The position numbers were made by a program, and so were the translations under genes. A stretch of DNA of 14,237 nt from Gemmatimonadota bacterium (lineage in GTDB: Bacteria; Gemmatimonadota; Gemmatimonadetes; Gemmatimonadales; GWC2-71-9). The notes under the pieces are model-generated. The model saw nothing but the letters and a program-made list of their open reading frames with translations, did not search any database and had not been told where the DNA came from. Positions 6,979 through 13,845 of the stretch are shown one piece after another (within the stretch, counting starts at the first letter, position 1; the number at the start of each line of letters is the position of its first letter). The DNA lies in NCBI GenBank assembly GCA_003221075.1, contig QHUF01000004.1, forward strand, positions 1-14,237, written 5' to 3'.

Positions 6979-7646
6979 CCGCAGGATAATCGCCGGGACG
7001 TCGCTCTCTTTCACGAGCTTGTTGAACGCCGGGATGTCCGTGTCGAGCACCGCTTTCATCCGATCGAGCTGCACCTGCAGCGCCGCTGCCAACTCGGTGA
7101 ATACCTGCTCCGATTGCGTCGTCGGCGCGGCGTCGGCACTCCCCACGACGCCCGCCAGCGCCGCGATCTTGTTGTTCAAGCGGATCGGGTAGTTCAGCGG
7201 ATCCTGGCTCGAGCGGTTCTTCACCTGATAGATCGCCTCCTCCACCGCGGCGAGCCGCCCTTTGATCGAGTCGGCCTGCTGCGCGATCCGCTTGCCGGCG
7301 TCGCCGGGGAGGCCGCGGGCGCGCGTCGCCGCACCCTCGAGCTGCTCGCGGACCTCACGGATCCGCCGGACGGCATCGTTCGCCGCGCTCACGCGGCCCG
7401 AGATCTTCATGAGCAAGTCAAACTGGCGCTGATATTCCTCCGGCGTCGTTTTGACGCGCGGATCCGGTCGCATCGTGAAGTCTCGCGTCGCCGACCAGTC
7501 GCCTACCGTCAGCCGGACCTTGTAGGCGCCCGGCACCGCCACCGGCCCCACAGTGCCCCCGGCCCAGTAGATCATCCCCTGGAAGCGGCTGGCATCAGGA
7601 TACCGCAGGTTCCAGACGAACCGGTTCATGCCGGCCTTCACTTTAA

Positions 7647-7681
7647 GGGAATCGGGACTCGGGGCTCGGGGCTTGGGAGCA
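7647..7681. repeat. G-rich heptamer tract in the C-terminal part of the sortilin-like gene
   Basis: Five consecutive 7-base units on the plus strand: GGGAATC, GGGACTC, GGGGCTC, GGGGCTT, GGGAGCA. On the coding (minus) strand they give the proline-rich linker APKPRAPSPDSLK. The runs of G at 3-4 base spacing also fit a G-quadruplex pattern in the template strand. Confidence 0.75.
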
Positions 7682-9929
7682 AAACGCCGGACCAGGGAAT
7701 CGCGCCGGTCCAGAAAATCGAGGCTCACGTTGGTCGCTGAATCAGGAGCGGTCTTGAGATAGAAGAAGACGACGGCGCCGCCTGGTGGATTGCGGCCCAC
7801 GCCAGTCGGTCCCCCCCCGCCACCGCCTCCGAACCCGCCGCCGAGGCCCCGGCGGTATGCTGTGCGCGGCGTATAAAGGACTTGACCACCAGGTCGTGAA
7901 TCGGGACGACGGGCAGGTTGCGCTGCAGCGACTGCCAATGACTGCCGTCGTCGAACGACACGTACACGCCGAATTCGCCCCCGGCGTAGAGAAGACCCCG
8001 CCGCGCGGGATCCTCACGCACCACGCGGATGAACTGGCCGTCGGGGATCCCGCCGGTAATCGGCCGCCAGGTCTTGCCGTAGTCGGAGGTCTTGAAGATG
8101 TACGGCCGGAAGTCGTCGAGTTTGTAGCGCGTGGCCGCGACGTAGGCGGTGCCGGCGTCGTGTGGTGACGGCTCGATCGATGAAATCAGCGACCAGTCGG
8201 GGAGTCCCGAGGCCGGCGGCGTCACATTCGTCCAGGTCTTGCCGCCGTCCCGTGTGACGTGCACCAGGCCGTCGTCGCTTCCCGCCCAGATCAGCCCGGA
8301 GTCCCTGGCACTCGGCGCGATCACGAAGACGGTGTTGTAGTACTCGACGCTCGTGTTGTCCTTCGTGATCGGCCCGCCGGAGGGGCCTTGCCTCGACTTG
8401 TCGTTGCGCGTGAGATCGCCCGAAATCGCCTCCCAACTCTGGCCTTCATTCGTCGTGCGGAAGACGACGTTGGCGCCGGCATACAGGATGTTGGGATTGA
8501 ACGGCGACAGCACGACCGGGAACGTCCACTGGAAGCGGTACTTCAAGTCGCCGGCACCCCACCCCATCGGGTTGTCGGGCCACGGGAAGATGTTGCGCTC
8601 CTGGCCGGTCCGGACGTCGAGCCGCGAGAGGTAGCTGTAGCTGCCGGCGTAGACGATGTCGGGATCGTCGGCGCGGGCGGCGATCCAGCCGCTCTCGCCG
8701 CCGCCTACCTCGTACCAATCCTTCTCCCCGATCGTCCCCCCGTCGGTACGGCTCGCGATGCAGACGGTGCTGTTGTCCTGCTGCGAGCCGCATACCTTGT
8801 ATGGGACGTGCGTGGTGGCGATGACGTGATAGAACTGCGCGGTGGGCTGATTGTCCTGTCCCGTCCAGGTGGCTCCGCCGTTGTAGCTGATGGTCGCCCC
8901 GCCATCGTTGCTGTTGATCATGCGCGAAGGATCGTTCGGCGCGATCCACAGCCCGTGGTGATCGCCGTGTGGCGCGCGCAGCTGCGTGAACGTCCGGCCG
9001 CCGTCGACCGAGCGATAGAGGCTCGTGTTCAGGACGTAGACCGTCTCGGGATTCTTCGGGTCGGCGTGGATGTGGGTGTAGTACCAGGCGCGCTGCCGGA
9101 GATTGCGCTCCTCGTTCGTGCGCCGCCACGTGTCGCCGCCGTCGTCGGAGCGGAAGACGCCGCCGGAGTCGGCCTCGACGATCGCCCAGATGCGATCGTG
9201 ATTCGCGGATACGGTGACGCCGATCTTCCCGATGGTGCCTTTGGGGAGTCCCTCGTTGCGGGTGATCTCCTTCCACGTGTCGCCGCCGTCTGTGGACTTG
9301 AAGAGTCCTGAGCCAGGCCCGCCGCTCGACATGAAGGAGGGCCCGCGGCGCGCCTGCCAGATCGACGCATAGAGAATGCGCGGGTTGGCCGGATCGAGCG
9401 CGAGATCGACGGCGCCGGCGGAGTCGGACCGGAACAGCACTTTCTCCCACGTCTTGCCGCCATCCTTGGAGCGGAACACGCCGCGCTCCGGATTGGGCCC
9501 GAACGCGTGGCCGAGTACCGCGACGTACACGAGGTCGGCGTTCGCGGGATGGACGCGGATCGCCCCGATCTGCCCGGCGTTCCCGAGTCCGATATGGGTC
9601 CAGGTCTTTCCGGCGTCGGTGGATTTGTACACGCCGTTCCCGGGCGACACGTTGCCGCGGATGGGCGACTCGCCGGTGCCGACGTAGATCACGTTGGGAT
9701 CGGACGGCGCGACCTCGATCGCGCCGATCGAGCCGGCGCGGAAGTCCTTGTCCGAGATCGGCGCCCACGTGAGGCCGCCGTCGGTGGTCTTCCACACGCC
9801 GCCGCCCGTGCCGCCGAAGTAGTAGGTCAGCGGCTGGTCGGCATGGCCGGCCACCGCCGTGACGCGTCCGCCGCGGAACGGTCCGATCTCGCGCCACTCG
9901 AGCGCGTTGTAGAGCGACGTATCGAAAGC

Positions 9930-9964
9930 GGGACTGGGGATTGGGGACTGGGGGCTGGGGCGGG
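9930..9964. repeat. G-rich heptamer tract just after the signal peptide of the sortilin-like gene
   Basis: Plus-strand units GGGACTG, GGGATTG, GGGACTG, GGGGCTG and a degenerate GGGCGGG follow without gaps. The coding strand reads PRPSPQSPIPSP right after the signal-peptide cleavage region. The unit CCCCAGT/CCCCAAT (complement) is the same as the STRR1 heptamer described from heterocystous cyanobacteria. Confidence 0.8.
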
Positions 9965-10044
9965 GACGGCGTTGGGCGACGGCAGGGTTCGCGAGGGCAA
10001 CAACGCAGCCCGCGAGGACGAGGCGGCGGAGGACGGACATGGAC

Positions 10045-10072
10045 AGCGGCTCTCGGATTGAAGTGAGCCGCT
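10045..10072. promoter_or_regulatory. Leader stem-loop or operator upstream of the sortilin-like gene
   Basis: AGCGGCTC (10045-10052) and GAGCCGCT (10065-10072) are perfect 8-base arms around a 12-base loop. They lie directly between the -10 box and the ATG at 10040. With the predicted start near 10066 the mRNA would begin within the stem. No good SD is seen between the stem and the ATG. Confidence 0.55.
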
Positions 10073-10101
10073 ATTATATCCGGCCCCCGCCGGACGGTAA
10101 G
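10073..10101 (-). promoter_or_regulatory. Promoter of the sortilin-like gene
   Basis: A perfect -10 TATAAT lies at 10078-10073, with a poor -35 (CTTACC, 10101-10096) at 17-base spacing. The spacer holds a perfect hairpin, TCCGGC-N4-GCCGGA (10079-10094), which could help end the upstream Vgb-like transcript or act as an operator. No T-run follows it. Confidence 0.6.
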
Positions 10102-10103
10102 GC

Positions 10104-10988
10104 TTACGGCGTCTGAGGCGTTGGCGCCCGCGGCGGCAGGATCGCCTGACCGATCGTGTTGTTGTCCGTCCCGAACCAGATGGACGTCTCGACGACCCAC
10201 ACGCGGTCCTCGTCGTCGCGGACCATCGCGTAGGGCCGGGCGTCCGTCCCGCCGGGGAGCTGCCATTCGTCAACCTTGCCCGTCACCGGATCGTAGCGGC
10301 CGAGCTTGCCGCCTGCATAGTCGCCGTACCAGACCTTGTCGTCGGACGTGATCTCCATCCGCCGCGGCCGGGCCTCCGGGCGGGGCAGCGTGATTTCCCG
10401 CAGCTGCATCGTCGCGGGATCGACCGTGCCGATTTTGTTCGTCCCGAACTCCACGAACCAGGGCCGTCCCTTCGAGTCCAGCTTGATACCATACGGCCGT
10501 GCGTTTTCGGTAGGGACCTTGATCAAGCGGATCGTGCCGGCGGAGACGCTCAAATGCCCCACCGCGTTCCCGCCCTGCGCCGTGAACCAGATGTCGCCGT
10601 TCTTGTCGAACACGAGGGTGTGGGGATCGCGCACCATCTTGTCGGGAATCGGATACTGCTTGATGCTGCCGTCCTTGGGATCGAGCCGGCCGATGTAGCC
10701 GGCGAGATTGCCCGAGTACCACACGATCCCCGACTTGTCGACGATCAGGTTGTGCGGGCCGCTACCGGCCGGCAGGTCGTAGCGCTTGAATTCGCCGCTC
10801 GTCGGCACGAAGTAGGCGAGGTAGTTGCCCGCCTGGCCACAGAACCAGATCCGGTTCGTGGTCGGATCGAGGTAGGGATCGCGGGGGCGCGTATCCGCCC
10901 AAGGCACAGGCCATTCTTTGATGACGGGAGGCTTATCTGCGAGCGGAACAGCAACGGTGAGCAAACCCAGCAACGCGAGGCTCTTCAT
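10104..10988 (-). CDS. Exported Vgb-like (virginiamycin B lyase-type) beta-propeller protein
   Basis: 294 aa. A short signal-like N-terminus (MKSLALLGLLTVAVPLA) precedes at least five propeller repeats of the form P-H/Y-x-L-x-x-D-x-x-G-x-V/I-W: GPHNLIVDKSGIVWYS, DPHTLVFDKNGDIWFT, RPYGIKLDSKGRPWFV, RPRRMEITSDDKVWYG, RPYAMVRDDEDRVWVV. This is the streptogramin-lyase fold. Most such proteins are not resistance enzymes, and I cannot confirm the catalytic His/Glu set, so the function is open. The ATG at 10988 is preferred because GGGGAG lies five bases ahead. A GTG at 10994 would leave no spacing. The gene starts two bases after the atpH stop, so it appears to be co-translated with the F0 genes although it has no known link to them. 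Confidence 0.83.
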   Translation of the reverse strand: MKSLALLGLLTVAVPLADKPPVIKEWPVPWADTRPRDPYLDPTTNRIWFCGQAGNYLAYFVPTSGEFKRYDLPAGSGPHNLIVDKSGIVWYSGNLAGYIGRLDPKDGSIKQYPIPDKMVRDPHTLVFDKNGDIWFTAQGGNAVGHLSVSAGTIRLIKVPTENARPYGIKLDSKGRPWFVEFGTNKIGTVDPATMQLREITLPRPEARPRRMEITSDDKVWYGDYAGGKLGRYDPVTGKVDEWQLPGGTDARPYAMVRDDEDRVWVVETSIWFGTDNNTIGQAILPPRAPTPQTP

Positions 10989-10990
10989 AG

Positions 10991-11515
10991 TCACTCCCCT
11001 GTAAGCATTCTCCGTTGCAAAGCCGTGAGGCGTCTCCGAACCGATCCATCGAATATGCGGTCGCCGACCCGTACGACTACCCCGCCGAGGATTTTTGGGT
11101 CGGACCGGAAGTAGGCCCGCACTTCGCGTCCCAGCGCCTCCGTGAGGCGCTCCACCACCTGCTTCTGCATGCGCGCGTCGGCCTCGTCCGCGAGCGTGAC
11201 GCCGGCGTGCACGCGGTTCAGCTTCACATCTAACAGCACTTGATATTCCTGCGCGATCTCGGCCAGCAGCCCCTGGCGCCCGCGGCGCACGACCGCTTGC
11301 AAGAACCGCACAAACTCGCGCGGCGCTTCGCCCTTCAGCGCGCGCTCCAGTATTTCGCTCTTCGCGGCCTTGGAGACGCGCGGCGATTCCAGCACCACGG
11401 CGATGCGCTCGTCCGCCTGGATCGCGCCGGCCACCGCGTCCAGTACGTCCCCGAACTGGGCGCCCGCGGCGAACAGCGCTTCCGCGTAATTGCGCGCGAT
11501 GGTGACGCTCTTCAC
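10991..11515 (-). CDS. atpH: ATP synthase delta subunit
   Basis: 174 aa. The N-terminal domain starts MKSVTIARNYAEALFAAG. The C-terminal signature is complete: LGGVVVRVGDRIFDGSVRRRLTALQ (143-167), the usual G-G-x5-GD-x3-D-S pattern. The subunit joins the F1 head to the b-subunit stalk. It starts with a GTG that overlaps the atpF TGA (GTGA). GGAG lies 8 bases ahead. It is followed by a Vgb-like gene, and no atpA, atpG, atpD or atpC is present in the window. Confidence 0.93.
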   Translation of the reverse strand: MKSVTIARNYAEALFAAGAQFGDVLDAVAGAIQADERIAVVLESPRVSKAAKSEILERALKGEAPREFVRFLQAVVRRGRQGLLAEIAQEYQVLLDVKLNRVHAGVTLADEADARMQKQVVERLTEALGREVRAYFRSDPKILGGVVVRVGDRIFDGSVRRRLTALQRRMLTGE

Positions 11516-12066
11516 TTCTTCTTCTCCGTCTTGCTGAGGCTCTCGAGGAATTCCGTCACGAGCTTGCGGTTCGCGTCGGTGTCGAGGTTCGCCTCGATCA
11601 CGCGCGAGGCTGCAGCGATGGACAGGTCCACCGCCTCGCGCCGCAGCGCCTGGATCGCCTTCTCTTTCTCGGCGTCGATGTCTTTGCGCGCCCGGTTCAG
11701 CAGCGCATCGTACTCCTCGCGCGCCTTGGCGAGCAAAACGTCGCGCTCCTTCTGTGATACGGTCTTTGCTTTGGCCAGGATCTCCTGCGCCTGGTTGTGT
11801 GCGGCGGCGATCTGCTTCTTGTGCTCGTCCAACAGCCGCTGCGCCTCGGCGTTCGCCTTCTCGGCGTCGTCGACCAGCTTCTGGATCCGCCGTTCCCGTT
11901 CCTCCACCATCTTGAGAAGCTCGGGATATCCCCAACGCCAGGCTGCCGCCAGCAGGATGCCGAAGACAACGAGGGTCCAGATGATCAACCCAGGGTTGAT
12001 CGTGAACGGACCCGACGGTGGGGGGCCCCCCGCTCCGTGAACCTCCTGCAGCAGAAGCAGCAGCAC
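11512..12066 (-). CDS. atpF: ATP synthase subunit b
   Basis: 184 aa. A membrane helix at about 23-44 (INPGLIIWTLVVFGILLAAA) is followed by a long charged helical stalk (about 50-165, e.g. DDAEKANAEAQRLLDEHKKQ). The end is lysine-rich (KTEKKK). The leucine-rich first residues (MLLLLLQEVHGAGG) before the helix form an N-terminal extension or a cleavable leader. The GTG start shares a base with the atpE TAG (TAGTG). The subunit anchors delta and F1 to the membrane. Confidence 0.92.
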   Translation of the reverse strand: MLLLLLQEVHGAGGPPPSGPFTINPGLIIWTLVVFGILLAAAWRWGYPELLKMVEERERRIQKLVDDAEKANAEAQRLLDEHKKQIAAAHNQAQEILAKAKTVSQKERDVLLAKAREEYDALLNRARKDIDAEKEKAIQALRREAVDLSIAAASRVIEANLDTDANRKLVTEFLESLSKTEKKK

Positions 12067-12251
12067 TAGGCCAGCTTGAAGAGGTCCGGCTGGCGCGCGA
12101 TCGCCTCGACCGCCTGGCCGCCGATGCGCCCGATGCCGATGCCGGCGCCGATGATCGCGAGTCCCATCCCGATGCCCGCGCCGAGCAGCGCGTTGCTGTT
12201 GAGCGCGGTCTCGGCCGTGGGTGCCTGAAGCAGCATGAGCATATTGTGCAT
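12066..12251 (-). CDS. atpE: ATP synthase subunit c, truncated: lacks the second membrane helix
   Basis: Only 61 aa. The first helix is normal (NALLGAGIGMGLAIIGAGIG, glycine-rich) and the polar loop is intact (EAIARQP, R53-Q54-P55). The reading frame then ends DLFKLA-stop. Subunit c normally has about 70-90 residues, with a second helix holding the essential Glu/Asp that binds the proton. That helix is absent here and does not appear in any other frame before atpF. The ATG has AGGGGA four bases ahead. A missing internal piece of roughly 20-30 codons would explain both the short end and the retained TAGTG overlap with atpF. If the sequence is right, this copy cannot form a working rotor. Confidence 0.85.
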   Translation of the reverse strand: MHNMLMLLQAPTAETALNSNALLGAGIGMGLAIIGAGIGIGRIGGQAVEAIARQPDLFKLA

Positions 12252-12275
12252 GTCGTCCCCTGTTAATGAATGGTA

Positions 12276-12315
12276 CTACGTCGATTTATCCTAGCGTCGT
12301 TTTTTCCTAGCGTCG
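12276..12315 (-). repeat. 16-base direct repeats in the atpB-atpE intergenic leader
   Basis: Reading the minus strand: CGACGCTAGGAAAAAA (12315-12300), CGACGCTAGGATAAAT (12299-12284), then a partial third copy CGACGTAG (12283-12276). The array lies just after the tandem TGA TGA stops of atpB and before the atpE SD. It may act on translation or mRNA processing of the highly expressed c subunit. That is inference. Confidence 0.7.
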
Positions 12316-12320
12316 CTTCA

Positions 12321-13175
12321 TCAATGTTCATGCCTCATCAGTCCAATGAAGACCGATGTAAGCAGGGCGAAGATATAGGCCTGCAGCAACGCGACCAGCA
12401 GCTCGAGCGCCATCATGAAGCAGGTCAGCACGACGGAGCCCACCACGACTCCAGTGCGGATCGGCCACCACGCCGTGCCGAACACGAAGATCAAACCCAG
12501 GAGCACGAGGATCACGAAGTGGCCGGCCGTCATGTTCGCAAAGAGCCGCAGCGTCAGCGCGAACGGCTTGACGATTTTCCCGATCAGCTCGACCGGTGTC
12601 ATAATGATCGCCATGATCACCGCGCCGAAGCCCTTCATACCGGGCGGCACCATCACGATGGTCTTGAGGTAGCCCTTCGGTCCGAGCGCCCGAAATCCCG
12701 AGATTTCGATCGTCAGGAAAGCCGTGAGGGCGAGGCCCGCCGTAACGGCGATGTTGCCGGTAGCGGACGCACCCCAGGGCAGGAGGCCGAGCAGGTTGCA
12801 ATACAAAATGAAGAAGAAGAGCGTCATGATGTACGGCGCGAAGACTTCGCCGCCGTGTCCGATGCTGGCGATGGCGACGTCGTCGCGGACGAACAGCACC
12901 ATTGCTTCAACCGCCGCGCCAAAGCCGCGCGGTGCCTTCCCTTCGCGATGCCGCCGCTCGACCTGCCGGCCGCCATACCAGAGCGTGAGGAAAACGAGCA
13001 ACGCGGCGAGGATCATGAACACGACGTGCTTGGTCGGCGAGACGTCGATGTGGGTGCCGGGGATGAACCACGGTCCCGGCAAATGCCACTCACCCAACCC
13101 GAACGGCAGCTCGACGAACTTGCTGTCGCCGGTGTGCTCGAAGATCACCTTGCCGATGTCGGGGGCTTGGATCAC
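12321..13175 (-). CDS. atpB: ATP synthase subunit a
   Basis: 284 aa, polytopic membrane protein. The proton-channel signature KPFALTLRLFANMTAGH is present, with the essential arginine at residue 210. H219 and E258 take the two positions that are E219 and H245 in E. coli, a common swap. The end MALELLVALLQAYIFALLTS is complete, with Q265 in the expected place. A long N-terminus with GLGEWHLPGPWFIPGTHIDV precedes the first helix. The ATG overlaps the atpI TGA (ATGA). The protein looks fully intact, in contrast to the neighbouring atpE. Confidence 0.95.
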   Translation of the reverse strand: MIQAPDIGKVIFEHTGDSKFVELPFGLGEWHLPGPWFIPGTHIDVSPTKHVVFMILAALLVFLTLWYGGRQVERRHREGKAPRGFGAAVEAMVLFVRDDVAIASIGHGGEVFAPYIMTLFFFILYCNLLGLLPWGASATGNIAVTAGLALTAFLTIEISGFRALGPKGYLKTIVMVPPGMKGFGAVIMAIIMTPVELIGKIVKPFALTLRLFANMTAGHFVILVLLGLIFVFGTAWWPIRTGVVVGSVVLTCFMMALELLVALLQAYIFALLTSVFIGLMRHEH

Positions 13176-13480
13176 CTGAGAAACCTCGTTTCCAGGAACA
13201 AGAGCGGCAACAGCACCCCAACATACGCGAGCAGGGCCGGCACGGTCCGCGAGACGATCAGCACGACGCCCACACCCAGCAACCGGATCGCCATGCCGCC
13301 GAGCCAGCGGGCCATGAACTCGGGACTGGGCGCCCGCATCTTCGGCCGCAGCAGCCCGACCGCCCAGAGCTGCGCGATCACCGCGACGCCACCACCGATT
13401 GCCGCCGGCTTACCACCGAGCATCGTCGCGGCGACGACCAAGCCAATCCCGAGCCCGGCGAGTATCGCCAGGTTTTTCAT
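13172..13480 (-). CDS. atpI: AtpI-like ATP synthase accessory membrane protein
   Basis: 102 aa with about four hydrophobic helices (near 4-20, 26-44, 60-77 and 80-97) and few other features, as usual for subunit I. The assignment rests mainly on position between atpZ and atpB and on size and hydrophobicity. AtpI is thought to assist assembly of the c-ring. The ATG overlaps the atpZ stop (ATGA) and its own TGA overlaps the atpB ATG. Confidence 0.75.
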   Translation of the reverse strand: MKNLAILAGLGIGLVVAATMLGGKPAAIGGGVAVIAQLWAVGLLRPKMRAPSPEFMARWLGGMAIRLLGVGVVLIVSRTVPALLAYVGVLLPLLFLETRFLR

Positions 13481-13746
13481 TCGCCGCCCCTTCGCCGCCC
13501 CTCGCCGCCCTTCGCCGCCGTATCTCGCTTGACTCGATAGTAAATGCTCATGAACCCCGCGAATCCGCCCACGAACGCACCGATGATGGCGAACAGCGGC
13601 CGCGTATGCACCCAACCGTCCAAAAACCACCCACCCGCACCGAACAGGAGAATGGCGATCGTGAAATTGAGCGCCACTCCGAAGTACTCGTAGCCCTGAC
13701 TGTATCCTTTGGCTTCGGGATCGCCGTCTTTTTGAGCGGGAGTCAT
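13477..13746 (-). CDS. atpZ: AtpZ-like F0F1 accessory protein
   Basis: 89 aa with two membrane helices. The second holds the AtpZ pattern GGWFLDGWVHTRPLFAIIGA followed by GGFAGFMSIYYRV. AtpZ usually leads atp operons and has been linked to assembly and to Mg/Ca handling. It is the first gene of this minus-strand operon. SD is weak (cccggcgcaac before the ATG). The C-terminal tail AAKGGEGRRRGGE is encoded by a GC-rich repeat. Confidence 0.82.
   Translation of the reverse strand: MTPAQKDGDPEAKGYSQGYEYFGVALNFTIAILLFGAGGWFLDGWVHTRPLFAIIGAFVGGFAGFMSIYYRVKRDTAAKGGEGRRRGGE
13480..13519. repeat. GC-rich tandem repeat at the atpZ/atpI junction
   Basis: Four slightly uneven units on the plus strand: TTCGCCGCCCC, TTCGCCGCCCC, TCGCCGCCC, TTCGCCGCC. 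They encode the basic AtpZ tail and place several GAAGGG/GAGGGG stretches just ahead of the atpI ATG on the minus strand. Confidence 0.7.
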
Positions 13747-13767
13747 GTTGCGCCGGGAAACCTAGAC

Positions 13768-13789
13768 GCTTGTGAAATTTTTCGCAAGC
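13768..13789. promoter_or_regulatory. Near-perfect palindrome in the atpZ-moxR divergent region
   Basis: GCTTGTGAAA (13768-13777) and TTTCGCAAGC (13780-13789) are 10-base arms with a single mismatch around a 2-base centre. It lies 21 bases upstream of the atpZ ATG. It may be an operator for the ATP synthase operon or for the divergent moxR gene. No confident promoter hexamers were found in 13747-13845, which is otherwise fairly AT-rich. Confidence 0.5.
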
Positions 13790-13845
13790 AAATCGTCAGA
13801 GCCCCAACTATTTACTCCGCAATCATTTAAATTGACCTTGGCCCA

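Larger units (their letters stand above)
6952..10040 (-). pseudogene. Sortilin/VPS10-type Asp-box beta-propeller protein, split by frameshift and small deletion
   Basis: The first reading frame runs 10040 to about 7881 (720 codons). It has a signal peptide (MSVLRRLVLAGCVVALANPAVAQ), then many Asp boxes: KTTDGGLTW, KSTDAGKTW, RSKDGGKTW, KSTDGGDTW, RSDDGGDTW, RSVDGGRTF, VTRDGGKTW, KTSDYGKTW. These are typical of large exported 'glycosyl hydrolase/VPS10' propellers. After NLPVVPIHDLVVK at 7881 the frame goes on into unrelated residues and stops at 7725. The family's next part resumes in another frame at 7878 (LYTPRTAYRRGLGGGFGGG) and runs to a TAG at 6952 (308 codons). From memory, the family has some 25 residues between these points, around a THGRSFWILDD block, and they are absent. 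The joined length of about 1030 aa is slightly short. Either the gene is decaying or the base sequence has an error near 7876-7884. Confidence 0.82.

Noticed and set aside
7876..7884. Programmed ribosomal frameshift in the sortilin-like gene
   Set aside because: No slippery heptamer is present (the sequence is GTCAAGTCC), and a block of residues is missing as well, which a frameshift signal would not explain.
8446..10266. Minus-strand 606-codon open frame over the sortilin-like gene
   Set aside because: It lies out of frame with the Asp-box repeats, is Arg-rich, and crosses the promoter region.
10104..10988. Calling the Vgb-like gene an antibiotic-resistance gene
   Set aside because: The fold is shared by many environmental proteins of other function, and the catalytic residues could not be confirmed by eye.
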